Of a stretch of 64,000 nt of DNA, positions 11,081 through 22,732 are shown in pieces. Under the pieces are notes generated by a model. That model had not been told where the DNA came from and made no database searches. It worked only from the letters and a program-made list of their open reading frames with translations. Position numbers and translations under genes: made by a program. Position 1 is the stretch's first letter; every line of letters starts with the position of its first letter. This DNA comes from Siphonodentalium dalli. Lineage: Eukaryota > Mollusca > Scaphopoda > Gadilida > Siphonodentaliidae. Where the stretch lies: the NCBI GenBank assembly GCA_032622095.1, contig CP136061.1, forward strand, positions 198,138,935 to 198,202,934, given 5' to 3'.

Positions 11081-12800
11081 GCTAATTATAAAAGGCTTTA
11101 GACTCAGGATGCTATACAGTCTGAAACAGATGCCACCAGATTCCATTTCCAGAACATAAATTCAGCTGATCACTTGCATACTACAGGCTATCAAATTTCT
11201 ATATTATGGCTTTCATACCCTCCCACAAACATACATGTACACGTATATGGGTTCTTTTTGTCAATTGGTCAAATCTTATATTATACGAAAACCCATTATT
11301 TGTGACGGTTTCTACCATAATAATTATGGTTGCCAAGTAAACAGAAAATAAACGGTGACCATGTAAAAAAAAATTATGGTTATCACTTATTTACGGTTTA
11401 CACAGTCCTGAAATTATTATGATAGAAACAGTTGGTCCTCAAACAGTCAAATGTTTCTCACATAATTTTGTGATTACTATTTCAAGAGTGCTTGCTGGCA
11501 TAGAACTAAGTTCCACAAGATGTTGCAAGATGTGGAAAATTACATGTAAAATTTCCTGAAATCACAAACTCCTGAGGACTATTCTACCATTTAATTGTTG
11601 TCAGTAACCTTAAATTGAGGCATGTCATTTGCCTGCACACGTGAGGGCCACCCCATTCACGAATCATATCATAAGCAACCAAAATTAAGAGTCGAAGATG
11701 AAGTAAATTGTCCAAATGACATAATTGGTTGCATCTATGTTGAATGAAGTTTTAAGATAAACATCAATGAAGACACAGTGAGATTTTGGAAATTAAACTT
11801 TAATTCAAACTTATCCAGCAGGAATAATTGTCATCCTAGCCATTCTTCCACAGCAGTGTATATTCCTGATGTCTGTGAACACCTCACCATTGCAACAATT
11901 GCAATGAATTAACACTTAATATATAGTTCATCACACCCTTCTTATATTCCCAAGAATGACAGCAGGAGCTCATCTGTTTTTACACCTGTCATGCAGTAGA
12001 AATTTAAAGATCAGCAAACTCCTTTATATTGGCATTTGATGAATATAGCAGCACTTGACAGCATAGCATGTTACTAACTTCCCACAGGCTGCACCACACT
12101 TGTATATTGTGGTACAATATTTATGTATGAAAAGTTGACAAATATCTGCACAGATAACACACATGTCTCCTCTGTATGCTGTGCACATTCTGGTACTAAA
12201 GTTTCCAATGCCAGTGAACAAACATACTCTGAAAAGAAATGCATAAAATACTATGTTTAGGAAAAGTCAGATTTAAAGACATATATTGAAGACTTATTTC
12301 ATTGAATATTAAAAGCATTGTTAGGGCATGGCAAAAAATGCCCATGGCAATTCCAACAAAAGGCCTTTAACTCTGGTGAAATTGACGTGCTGAACCAAAA
12401 CTCAAACTTGACCTGTATTTTGTACAAATAAAACACACATATTTCAAATTTCATTCAACTCAGTTGAGACTGTCTAAAGTTATCATCTGACATCTGGAAT
12501 CCAAAAGCGAACTAACAGACAGACAGACACGCAGCATAATACATCCCGTTTTTTAAAACAGGCATATACCGGTATGGGTGCATATAAACAATCAGTTAGT
12601 ATCCAAACACTATCCCCACTGGAATTATGTAGCAAAAACCTGAGATTAAGAACTAAAATTCCAACCATATCCATTGTAGCATTTCAGAGAACACAACGGT
12701 TGAACCACGCACAAATGTGAACATTTACTACTTTATTCAGGGCACCTTATTGAGTATAAACATTAAATGAAATGATTGTCCCAATACTAATCACTGAGTT
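11080..12800. other. Mostly unassigned non-coding stretch
   Basis: A diverged relative of the 900-1700 repeat lies at about 12350-12530, with the words AACTCAAACTTGACCTGTATTTTG and a GACA run. I see no genes. Confidence 0.4.
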
Positions 12801-12807
12801 TAATTAC

Positions 12808-12936
12808 TTTATAACAACGACGTAGTTTTCTGACTATTTGTATAACTTAGTTTATAACAATGACGTAGTTTTCTGACTATTTGTATAACTTAGTTTATAA
12901 CAATGACGTAGTTTTCTGACTATTTGTATAACTTAT
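12808..12936. repeat. 43-bp tandem repeat, three copies
   Basis: The unit is TTTATAACAATGACGTAGTT followed by TTCTGACTATTTGTATAACTTAG. There are three consecutive, almost identical copies. The first differs at one position (ACAACGACG). Confidence 0.95.
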
Positions 12937-13312
12937 TTTGGCATGATTATTTATTATTCCATCAGCAGGTCCGGGAACACCTCTATGGATTGTTTCACAT
13001 CACTTTAATTTGTCTTTAAAAGCACATCAGGTCATTGGATATTTATAAGGTCATTTATAAGGCCATCCTGGCTATGGTTAATATATTGTCATCAGTATTC
13101 TGTGAATTAAAGTGCAAAATGCGGTGATTATTCACCCCCCCCCCCAATTGCCCCTGTTTTGTGTTTCTCCAGTTACCCTTCACAGGTATTATTTTATTTA
13201 ATCTTATTCCATACCTTGACACTTAGAAGCACCCAATCTGCTAGAGATTATTTGTTTGGACTCTTTTCCATAGGAAGGGAATTTAGACAAATATACAACA
13301 TAAGGCTTTTTG

Positions 13313-13660
13313 TTAAAGATGCACAATCCGATCTGATTGTCCCCGGATCATCCAGTTACAACATGAACAACAACGGAAATTTACACCAAAAGCCAATAGT
13401 CATCCAACATTACTTTTCATCATGTTATCTTCTGAAATTGATTTGCGAGACCTCTCAATATTTTGTATATCTGCATATTTCTAGAAGAAGTCAGTGGAAT
13501 GTTTGGTAGGCTGACAAATAATCGATGTGGTTAAAATTAACAGATTTGATAACTCAGAGCTTTGAGGGGTAGGTTCCTCAACTCAAATCAAATATTATTT
13601 AAACTCGAAGCTGAAGAAATAGTAATTTAGGGGCCGTCAAATCAGATTATACATCTTCTA
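13313..13660. repeat. TACTCAATCCGATC-family element, diverged copy
   Basis: The left end TTAAAGATGCACAATCCGATC and right end AAATCAGATTATACATCTT are inverted relatives. The internal words GAGCTTTGAGGGGTAGGTTCC and GAAGAAATAGTAATTTAGG are shared with the other members at 15043, 36628, 56643, 60185 and 61071. It has no coding capacity. Confidence 0.7.
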
Positions 13661-13819
13661 AGTGATCAGTATCTATATAAAAACTTACAGTTGTAAATTG
13701 AATACATCCAAGTTCCAACTTTGGTCCAGTGTACGTCTTCCAGTCAATTTACTTCCACAGCAAGACTTCTACCGTCCTCTATAAAATATAACATACAGGT
13801 CTTATAAAATGATACACAC

Positions 13820-14071
13820 AAGCCTTGAAATAGTGTGTCTGTCATTTGCAGAATGAGGTCCCCAGAGGAAGAATTTAGAGATGCTACCCCACATAGTGGG
13901 CTAGCATCACCAAATTCACCCTCCGTGAACCTCCTTCTGCTGAAGTGTAAGCAGGATGAGCTCTCCAGAGGGTGAATTTTGTGATGCTAGCCCACTGTGC
14001 GGGGTAGCATCACTAAATTCACCTTCTGGTGAGCTCATTCTGCAAATGACAGGCACACTATTTTAAGGCTT
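13820..14071. mobile_element. Fold-back (MITE-like) element
   Basis: Arms of about 110 bp are inverted copies of one another. The ends read AAGCCTTGAAATAGTGTG and its diverged complement, with ATTTGCAGAATGAG and GATGCTACCCC...GGGCTAGCATCAC further in. The loop is about 30 bp near 13935-13960. A target-site duplication was not resolved. Confidence 0.85.
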
Positions 14072-14580
14072 GGACATGCACTAGTATATGAAATGACATG
14101 TACATCTACAGATTTACTTAAAATATCACATATTGTTCTGTATATAAATCTTTTCAATGTACCGGCCACGACATATAGGATTTCAAACAAAGAAAACATT
14201 ATTGCAGGCATGTTAATAGCATGGTTTGATGACAAATGAAATACCCAGCATGGGTGGGGGTGTGAGTAATCACATTCTTCATGACTTCGGGACTGGCGGC
14301 CTTCATTTAGGTTACAGTTTAGAAATAACATTTATCAAATTATGATAATTTCCTCAAGAAGATACTATTATATAGTATAGCATAATTAGTATATGAATGT
14401 GATATTATTCACAAAACACGCTTTGTGTCAGAGAAAATGCAAGTCGAGCAAAAAGAGCAGTGAATGTTTATAAGCAGTCACGATAATGCGTTGTTTCCTT
14501 ATATTTAGATTTGCGTTTGGTGTGTCTACAACTTACAACTCACAAACAAAGTCACAATTCTATCATAGTAAATTTCTTAT

Positions 14581-14830
14581 TTGGTATGTATCACCATATT
14601 TTGGTTAAGAGAGAATCCTAACTGGGTAAGGGGGAGGTCGGAAAAAAATTCAGGCACGTACATGTATGCTGATTTTAACTTTTCGACCCTAGTTGGAACT
14701 CACTCACCCCCACATCCAAATTTGTTTTCTGTTTTCGGCAGTTTTTTCCGACCATTTTTGGACACCCAACGCCCCCTTTTAACACTAAAACAGAGATTTG
14801 CAAGGGGGAGTGGGAATTCACTGTAATTAA
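14581..14830. repeat. G/C-run repeat family (GGTCGGAAAAAA / CCGACCATTTTTGGACACCC)
   Basis: Oppositely oriented GGGGGAGGTCGGAAAAA and TTTTTTCCGACCATTTTTGG blocks flank a short spacer. Related blocks lie at about 33030-33190, 39850-40060, 50500-50660 and 51170-51400. Confidence 0.55.
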
Positions 14831-15042
14831 ACAGCTGTATATGAATTTCTGTGCATTCATGGATGTTAACATAACATGTAAATAGGAATGTGTCATTTTT
14901 GGGGTTATTCGGCCAAAAAATCTGGCTGCCAGGCGCCAGCGGCCATCTTGGATTTCACAATTTGCAACAAAATACAACACGATAACTGCCTGCAGCCAGT
15001 TTAGCAGTTAGAATTACATTATTTCTCTTATTCTAAGGTGTT

Positions 15043-15330
15043 TTAAAGGTACTCAATCCGATCAGACGCTCATAAATTACTATTTCTTTGGCTTCGGGGT
15101 TAAAATATATTTGAATCGAGTCAAGGAACCTACCTGTCAAAGCTCAGCGTGATCAGATATAGATTTTTCAAGTTAGTTATATAATTGTTTCTGGGCCAGA
15201 AACTAGAGTTTAAACAGAAAAAATAGAGTGGTAAATTATTACCACTCGAGTTTTCTGTTTAAACCACTTAATAACCCCGAAGCCAAAGAAATAGTAATTT
15301 AGGAACGTCTGATCGGATTGAGTACCTTTA
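15043..15330. mobile_element. TACTCAATCCGATC-family fold-back element, best copy
   Basis: The ends are TAAAGGTACTCAATCCGATC and the inverted GATCGGATTGAGTACCTTTA. Both arms continue with CATAAATTACTATTTCTTTGGCTTCGGGGTTA and its complement. The centre is an inverted AAACAGAAAA...TTTTCTGTTT hairpin around 15240. It may be flanked by TA. Confidence 0.85.
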
Positions 15331-15923
15331 TGTCAAACTCATTGCAAAAACAGTCAAAAAACATGCAGGAAACAAAAAATTGAGTTGCGGAAAAAATGTG
15401 TTGGTCCCATCGACAACACACCCACCCTGGCATATGTGCCCTGAAAAAAATCTCACCGCCGACTGGATTGAGAAATATCAACTCTTTGCAAAAACAACTA
15501 GAATGCACTCAGAGAGATGCCAACGTGCGCAAAAATGTAATAAACAATAATTTAAAAAATAATTTCACTGTATTTTACTTAATTTATTTAATTTAATGTT
15601 AGCAAAAAAAGACAATTACCATTTCTCATTTCATCACAGATAAAAGGCAAATTACTATATTAATCATTTACGTAATTAAAACCAATTCCATGTTGCTGAA
15701 AGGATGAGACTTTAATATCGATTACATTTTTTTCAGCGGCATATTTTAATTTTCATTTTCCGATAGTCAAAGTTGACCAAAGGAGCAATTATAAGAAATA
15801 ATTAATACCATTTGTGTAAATATTGATAGCAGCCAATATGCAACAATAAATATCAATAATTAATCAATAATTAATCAATAACGATAATTTATGTAATAAT
15901 AAACTCTTCAAACGGTGTTTGTG

Positions 15924-16376
15924 TCAACAAATGCGTTTTGTTTTGTGTTGCGTCATTCGTCGTATTTGACCCGGAACTCGGCTGAAGGTTAGGCTATTCA
16001 GCCTATTGCGTCGATTTACGAAATCGCGTTTTGAATGTCTCTCTTTTCCCGCACGATAAAAAGAGGTCTTCGCACGAACCAAAAATGATAAAACTTCCCA
16101 ATTATATGTAAAAATACCCAAATGAAGGAGTCTGTGTAGGTCCCGAAGGAGTCTATAAACTCTTTGATCTAGAGTTCTGATGGAGAAAATGTAGGTCGAT
16201 CTATTTTTGTCATAACTCTGACGTATTTTGACCTGGGAGAAAAAATGGAAATCGAGGCTCACTACGAGCTTGCCAGTTTTAAATATAGAAACAGGGAATC
16301 CCGACAAATGGCGATATCGGCGACAAACAAATAATCGAAAACAACTCATAAAATAAACATAGCAAAAACGCGGCAC
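15924..16376 (-). CDS. Unassigned 150-codon ORF
   Basis: This frame starts near 16376 and stops just before 15924. Its composition is Arg-, Phe- and Ser-rich, with an N-terminal hydrophobic and aromatic stretch (CYVYFMSCFRLFVC). I do not recognise a family, and no splice signals or paralogue support it. It is longer than most chance frames here. It lies directly downstream of another unassigned minus-strand ORF (16425-16757), about 48 bp away. It may be chance. Confidence 0.15.
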   Translation of the reverse strand: MPRFCYVYFMSCFRLFVCRRYRHLSGFPVSIFKTGKLVVSLDFHFFSQVKIRQSYDKNRSTYIFSIRTLDQRVYRLLRDLHRLLHLGIFTYNWEVLSFLVRAKTSFYRAGKERHSKRDFVNRRNRLNSLTFSRVPGQIRRMTQHKTKRIC

Positions 16377-16424
16377 AGTAAAAATGTCAGAACGCCACGA
16401 AGTTTTACGTCGTTTTTGGTGACG

Positions 16425-16757
16425 TCATGGAGTGAAACGGAGTAGGGTGACACCAACCACGAATCTGTATGATCGCCATACTGTTGCGCGAGCGCACGTA
16501 ATTACATTATTTTTGTCTGATGATTTCCCAATCATGAAGTAATGTGGATTAGCTGGATTATGAACTGACAACGGGTAGATTGGGTCGATTACAATACAAT
16601 TTGGTGTGATTTCGATGCGATTATTGATTGCGGCAATAATTTTATCTTCGACTTCCACAGCGTAATGCAACATTTTCATTGAACGATCCGATAGTTCCGA
16701 GTGTCCATTCAGAAGTAATGTAGTTTTCCATTGAATTGATGTTTGTAAATAAATCAC
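16425..16757 (-). CDS. Unassigned 110-codon ORF, possible exon
   Basis: The frame opens at 16757 with GTG, so an upstream splice site or a downstream ATG would be needed. An internal ATG precedes KMLHYAVEVEDKIIAAINNR. The sequence reads like a soluble protein (EITPNCIVIDPIYPLSVHNP, then PHYFMIGKSSDKNN). A GTATGG donor-like site follows ARAT, after which the peptide looks less protein-like. I do not recognise the family, so this is a candidate exon only. Confidence 0.22.
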   Translation of the reverse strand: MIYLQTSIQWKTTLLLNGHSELSDRSMKMLHYAVEVEDKIIAAINNRIEITPNCIVIDPIYPLSVHNPANPHYFMIGKSSDKNNVITCARATVWRSYRFVVGVTLLRFTP

Positions 16758-16914
16758 TGTTTAATTGTTATATATTCAACAAGAATTTGCTTTTGAAAAA
16801 TCGTTGTAAATGTGTTAAATATTGACGAATGCGTAATTGTGAACTAGAATCAAGCATGATGTGGTCATTTTTCCAAGAATTCTTTGAGTGCCCTGTAGGC
16901 CTATGTATTTAGGG

Positions 16915-17110
16915 GCTTGTTACATGAGCCGGGACAACTCGGTTAGCCGGGACAACCCGGTCTGCCGGGTGCCTCGGTCGGACCTCTGTGCTTTCTCACT
17001 AAAATAATGGTGTGCTGTTACATGAGCCGGGGCAACTCGGCAAACCAAGTTTTCCCATCCTGCCTAACCGGGACAACTGGGTTAGCCGGGACAGCTTGGC
17101 TTGCGTAAAA
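16915..17110. repeat. GC-rich repeat of AGCCGGGACAACTCGG motifs
   Basis: GTTACATGAGCCGGG occurs twice in direct orientation (about 16919 and 17018). The motif (A)GCCGGGACAACTCGGTT recurs at least five times with variations. The segment is much more GC-rich than its surroundings. Function unknown. Confidence 0.6.
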
Positions 17111-17334
17111 GCATCCTATAATTAATAGTCAGTAGATACATACATGTCAAGATTCCCGAAGATAAGATTATCCGGCCATCGGGAAACATATCTGTGATCA
17201 CCCATTGATCCAGTCTAAGTTATATTTGCTGTGATTTTAACAGTAGAATGTGTTTCAGTCGCTTCGAAATGAAATGGCGACTGCCAGTCTGGTCCTGTGC
17301 TACACGGAAACAGTAACGATAACTCTTGAAGACT

Positions 17335-17455
17335 ATCAGTCAAAACCAATATATGGTATTGAACATGTCCTCAAAACCAAGGGATTCAGATTTGGTTTTC
17401 ATCAAAACCAAGGGAATCAGATTTGGTATTGATCAATACCAACAAAAACCGATTA
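17335..17455. repeat. Short, diverged GGTTTTGATCAAAACC-type array
   Basis: Copies such as GGTTTTCATCAAAACCAAGG and GGTATTGATCAATACC are related to the array at 10480-10850. In both places the array abuts module A/B sequence of the modular repeat. Confidence 0.7.
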
Positions 17456-17466
17456 TATTGTCAGTG

Positions 17467-18770
17467 TAGAACCAGATTGATCCGGTCTCAGGTACATGAA
17501 TAGATTCACCCATGTGGTGGACATCATGGCATGTGTAGCTTTAATGATGGAAATTTTACACTCTTACTCTGTTGGAGTTCCAGTGGTAATTAATCACTTT
17601 GTGATTTGCTTGTAATGGTGTTTACACTGCATAATCTGCCAGGGTGAACTGGGAATAGCAGGTATAGCCTCTGTCTTTTGAGAATATATTACAGAGATTT
17701 AAAAAAAAAAAATGGAAGATTTTATGTTGTTAGTTTTGGGGAATAGGCCCAACAGTTCCATAGTTTAGTTTATAGATGTTTTGACACATCGAGCATATAC
17801 ATTGTATATATAGTGAATAATTTCAGATAAATTTTGTGTATAGTACGCCATATTTCTTGGCATCTAGTGGTATATGTTAATTCCATATTAGCGTGATCAA
17901 GCATAGAACACACCACTCTTCTCAGATATATGGTTTGAGATAATGGTGCAGGCTAAATAATAATAAAACTAATTGTACATGTTAATGTACTGTGACATTA
18001 TTGTCTCGAAGTATAAACTCTTCATCCACAAACCTGAAAATTCCAAACTGAAATGGCCTGAAAAATTGGTCTACTCTAGCTCTGGAAAGACAATCATTTC
18101 CAACTAGCAATGCGTGTGCTCTGTATATACATGAGGGCCTACTGATACTAAAATTGAATTCATCCATTTATTTGGGAAATTCAATGGGTACCATGCCCGA
18201 CGTTCCTGTAAGACATAATTATGGGGCCCACTAATTTCTTATGATATTATGCTCTGTCTTGCTTAGTTATATACACATGCGAGCCTACTAGCGTGCACCA
18301 TTATCTCAACCCATATATCTGAGAAGAGTGGTGTGTTATATGCTTGATCACGCTAATATGGAATTAACATATACCACTAGATGCCAAGAAATATGGCGTA
18401 CTATACACAAAATTTATCTGAAATAATTCACTATATATACAATGTATATGCTCGATGTGTCAAAACATCTAAAAACTAAACTATGGAACTGTTGGACCTA
18501 TTCCCCACAAACTAACAACATAAAATCTTCCAAATTTTTTTTTTGAAATCTCTGTAATATATTCTCAAAAGACAGAGGCTATACCTGCCCTGGAATTATT
18601 CCCAGTTCACCCTGGCAGATTATGCAATGTAAACACCATTGTAAGCAAATCACAAAGTGATTAATTACCACTGGAACTCCAACAGAGTAAGAGTGTCAAA
18701 TTTCCATCATTAACGCTACACATGCCATGATTTCCACCACATGGGTGAAACTATTCATGTAACAGTTTGA
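17467..18770. repeat. Large inverted repeat of modules B-D around a minus-strand module C
   Basis: Module B (plus, 17467-17700) and D (plus, about 17710-17950) are mirrored by D (minus, about 18270-18540) and B (minus, 18545-18770), giving arms of roughly 480 bp. The ~320-bp loop holds module C in minus orientation with a copy of the 61-codon ORF (17982-18167). Arm identity looks well above 90 percent. Confidence 0.85.
17982..18167 (-). CDS. Repeat-borne 61-codon ORF, copy 2
   Basis: It starts at ATG (18167) with MDEFNFSISRPSCIYRAHAL and ends RDNNVTVH before a TAA. It differs from the 8981 copy by a few residues near the N-terminus. It lies in the loop of the large inverted repeat. Family unknown. 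Coding status is doubtful because the whole DNA module is conserved. Confidence 0.22.
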   Translation of the reverse strand: MDEFNFSISRPSCIYRAHALLVGNDCLSRARVDQFFRPFQFGIFRFVDEEFILRDNNVTVH

Positions 18771-19210
18771 ACCATTTAAAGCAAATCACGAGAAGTGAGC
18801 CTATCCGCTCCCTGAAGCTATATCAGATATCGCATCATTAATCTACTGACCAACAGCATATGCCACATGTGTGAATTGATTGGTAACAAGCCGAAGTATA
18901 AACTCTTCATCCACAAACCTGAAAATCCAAACTGAAATGGCCTGAAAAATTGGTCTGCTCTAGCTCTGGAAAGACAATCATTTCCAACTAACAATGAGTG
19001 TGCTCTGTATATAACATATATTATACAAAAAGAAATAACAAAATGTATTCAACATACACGGAAAATAAATATACTCTACATGTATATGTAACATTTCAAG
19101 GACCCGCTTACCACCGGGTTTGTGCCAGCCTTGGTGTTTGGAAATTATAAACGAATAAACTTACAGCAATTAGAAGATTGAAATCTTCACGTGATTATAC
19201 ACGATAATAA
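18771..19210 (-). repeat. Modular repeat: module B extension and C' (minus), interrupted on the right by a SINE
   Basis: Positions 18891-19205 match the C' part of the plus copy (ORF fragment, then GGACCCGCTTACCACCGGG and CCTTGGTGTTTGGAAATT). The match resumes at about 19630, after the SINE. Confidence 0.75.
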
Positions 19211-19630
19211 TAATGTATAGCATTTGTAAAGCGCCTTTCCCACGAGGCCCAAACCGCTCAAAGTTTTACAACCCTGATGAGCCTGAACATTCAGTAACCA
19301 TCTACTGCTCCCCGGGGACAGCCGGGAGTATGCGAGGATACCATATGGCTAGCATACTGACAAGATCTTTCACTGCTCATTATCAGGTACCATTGTAATG
19401 CATGGGTGGTGCAAAGCAGACACAGTACGAGCGACCTTGCTCAAGGGTCACAACTTGGCTCGAGATTCAAACAGTGTACAATCCAACAATTGCACATCGC
19501 TCAAGTCGGCCAAGCCACTGCTGTGTGGAAACTCATAACAGACCACCAGCCAGCCGCGAACTCGCCTCGCTGTGTTGACAGCGAAGACAAGTCCAACGCG
19601 CTAACCACTAGACCACGGAGCTCCACATAA
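19207..19630 (-). mobile_element. tRNA-derived SINE, nested in the modular repeat
   Basis: Read on the minus strand from 19630, it starts with GTGGTCTAGTGGTTAGCGCG, a good tRNA-type box A. A degenerate box B region (GAGTTCGCGGC) follows. It ends AAAGGCGCTTTACAAATGC, then ATT repeats, as in SINEs that share a LINE 3' tail. The element separates two parts of module C (CACGATA... and ...ATAAATAGTAATAAAAC) that are contiguous at about 9200 and 9560, so it was inserted after the module formed. Plus-strand frames through it are by-products. Confidence 0.82.
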
Positions 19631-20262
19631 ATAGTAATAAAACTAATTGTACATGTTAATGTACTGTGACATTATTGTCTCGAAGTATAAACTCTTCATT
19701 CACAAACCTGAAAATTCCAAACTGAAATGGCCTGAAAAATTGGTCTACTCTAGCTCTGGAAAGACAATCATTTCCAACTAGAAATGCGTGTGCTCTGTAT
19801 ATACATGAGGGCCTACTGATACTAAAATTGAATTCATCCATTTATTTGGGAAATTCAATGGGTACCATGCCAAACTTTCCTGTAAGACATATGGGGCCCA
19901 CTAATTTCTTATGAGAGTATGCTCTGTCTTGCTTAGTTATATACACATGCGAGCCTACTAGCGTGCACCATTATCTCAACCCATGTATATGAGAAGAGTG
20001 GTGTGTTCTATGCTTGATCACGCTAATATGGAATTAACATATACCACTAGATACCAAGAAATATGGCGTACTATACACAAAATTTATCTGAAATAATTCA
20101 CTATATATACAATGTATATGCTCGATGTGTCAAAACATCTAAAAACTAAACTATGGAACTGTTGGGCCTATTCCCCACAAACTAACAACATAAAATCTTC
20201 CAAATTTGTTTTTTAAATCTCTGTAATATATTCTCAAAAGACAGAGGCTATACCTGCCCTGG
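19630..20262 (-). repeat. Modular repeat: modules C and D, minus orientation
   Basis: Module C with the third full ORF copy (19656-19841) is followed by D (about 19960-20215), matching 18230-18545 closely. B begins at about 20216. Confidence 0.8.
19656..19841 (-). CDS. Repeat-borne 61-codon ORF, copy 3
   Basis: It has the same frame and boundaries as copy 2 (ATG at 19841, stop at the end of NNVTVH). Two changes are visible, AFLVG for ALLVG and VNEEF for VDEEF. Unknown family, same caveats as the other copies. Confidence 0.22.
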   Translation of the reverse strand: MDEFNFSISRPSCIYRAHAFLVGNDCLSRARVDQFFRPFQFGIFRFVNEEFILRDNNVTVH

Positions 20263-21497
20263 AATTATTCCCAGTTCACCCTGGCAGATTATGCAATGTA
20301 AACACCATTGCAAGCAAATCACAAAGTGATTAATTACCACTGGAACTCCAACAGAGTAAGAGTGTCAAATTTCCTTCATTAAAGCTACACATGCCATGAT
20401 GTCCACCACATGGGTGAAACTATTCATGTAACAGTTTGAACCATTTAAAGCAAATCACGAGTAGTGATTAATGAGCCTACCCGCTCCCTGAAGCTATATC
20501 AGATATCGCATCATTAATCTACTGACCAACAGCATATGCCACATGTGTGAATTGATTGGTAACAAGCCGGATTAAACTGGTTATGTCTAGTTCACAGGTC
20601 TAATATAAATTCCTGAAATAAACTTTGATATTCACATGTAAAGTGTCGGTCCTAGAAAGCGCTGTTTTAAAGACAGGTCAAGCACCTCTAGGTTGCATAT
20701 AATATGCAAATGCAGAATAATTCTGCATCGAAAATGAAAAAAATAGGCATTAACTATGCTGGTTCAAATCGACTGTTCTAATAAAAATAAGCACCACAAT
20801 GGAATCACTAAAATTCCGTGCTCAGAAATGCTAATTAAAGTGGCATATAATAGATCTAAAATGATCACACACTGGGTACTACCACAGTAATGGCACTACC
20901 GGCCTCAACAAATTAGGCCAATCACATTTAAAATAGGCATATATTATGCCAAGATATTTAACACGCATTTGCTGACGAGATTCCGCGTTATCGCTAGTAT
21001 ACTATAGTGAAAAAGTGAATCGAAACATATGCTCAATTTAAAATATGACCATCCGGGCAACGTAGGAACATGGAACACAGACCACTAGTCTGTTGGGTGA
21101 TTGTTGAGTATATTTCACAATCAAAAATTCAAAACTACATATCTTCTAAGGTGACAAGGAACGCTCTTTATTGCTCGTAGCTGCCCCTTTAAGTCGTCTG
21201 AAGTCAACAGCATCTAACTCTTGACACGCTATGGGTCAAATTACCCCCCTGTTTCAATTTTCACCAACCAGTTTGCAACCTTTTTTGGTTATATAATTAA
21301 TTATTTTATTTATAATAATTAGTGCACTTTTAAGACATCTGATGTCAACGGGACCTATCTAATAAGATTTTCCGGGTCAAATTACCTCTGTATACAAATT
21401 GTCAGCTCTGATAGTCCAGCCGTTTCTGTATAAGCGATCAGTTATTGATTACTGCCGGTAGATACAAGCCAATTCCGTCAGCCTTCCAAGTTTGACA
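20263..21497 (-). repeat. Tandem duplication unit 1 (modules B, A, E, minus orientation)
   Basis: It runs from AATTATTCCCAGTTCACCCT to CTTCCAAGTTTGACA. It contains part of B, a longer form of A than in the plus copies (extra ~200 bp around 20560-20800), and segment E with GGAACGCTCTTTATTGCTCG. It is repeated almost identically in the next 1,235 bp. Confidence 0.92.
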
Positions 21498-22732
21498 AAT
21501 TATTCCCAGTTCACCCTGGCAGATTATGCAATGTAAACACCATTGCAAGGAAATCACAAAGTGATTAATTACCACTGGAACTCCAACAGAGTAAGAGTGT
21601 CAAATTTCCATCATTAAAGCTACACATGCCATGATGTCCACCACATGGGTGAAACTATTCATGTAACAGTTTGAACCATTTAAAGCAAATCACGAGTAGT
21701 GATTAATGAGCCTACCCGCTCCCTGAAGCTATATCAGATATCGCATCATTAATCTACTGACCAACAGCATATGCCACATGTGTGAATTGATTGGTAACAA
21801 GCCGGATTAAACTGGTTATGTCTAGTTCACAGGTCTAATATAAATTCCTGAAATAAACTTTGATATTCACATGTAAAGTGTCGGTCCTAGAAAGCGCTGT
21901 TTTAAAGACAGGTCAAGCACCTCTAGGTTGCATATAATATGCAAATGCAGAATAATTCTGCATCGAAAATGAAAAAAATAGGCATTAACTATGCTGGTTC
22001 AAATCGACTGTTCTAATAAAAATAAGCACCACAATGGAATCACTAAAATTCCGTGCTCAGAAATGCTAATTAAAGTGGCATATAATAGATCTAAAATGAT
22101 CACACACTGGGTACTACCACAGTAATGGCACTACCGGCCTCAACAAATTAGGCCAATCACATTTAAAATAGGCATATATTATGCCAAGATATTTAACACG
22201 CATTTGCTGACGAGATTCCGCGTTATCGCTAGTATACTATAGTGAAAAAGTGAATCGAAACATATGCTCAATTTAAAATATGACCATCCGGGCAACGTAG
22301 GAACATGGAACACAGACCACTAGTCTGTTGGGTGATTGTTGAGTATATTTCACAATCAAAAATTCAAAACTACATATCTTCTAAGGTGACAAGGAACGCT
22401 CTTTATTGCTCGTAGCTGCCCCTTTAAGTCGTCTGAAGTCAACAGCATCTAACTCTTGACACGCTATGGGTCAAAACCCCCCTGTTTCAATTTTCACCAA
22501 CCAGTTTGCAACCTTTTTTGGTTATATAATTAATTATTTTATTTATAATAATTAGTGCACTTTTAAGACATCTGATGTCAACGGGACCTGTCTAATAAGA
22601 TTTTCCGGGTCAAATTACCTCTGTATACAAATTGTCAGCTCTGATAGTCCAGCCGTTTCTGTATAAGCGATCAGTTATTGATTACTGCCGGTAGATACAA
22701 GCCAATTCCGTCAGCCTTCCAAGTTTGACAAT
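21498..22732 (-). repeat. Tandem duplication unit 2
   Basis: This is a direct repeat of 20263-21497 at a period of 1,235 bp. The few differences include GGAAATC for AGCAAATC-type changes and a 3-bp deletion at GGGTCAAAACCCCCC. It ends at AAGTTTGACA before new sequence. Confidence 0.92.

Noticed and set aside
13159-13509. 116-codon plus-strand ORF
   Set aside because: It starts outside and ends inside a TACTCAATCCGATC-family element, and has no domain or splice support.
19213-19630. Two plus-strand ORFs, and a functional tRNA gene on the minus strand
   Set aside because: The head resembles a tRNA only at box A. Box B is degenerate and the rest is a SINE body and tail.
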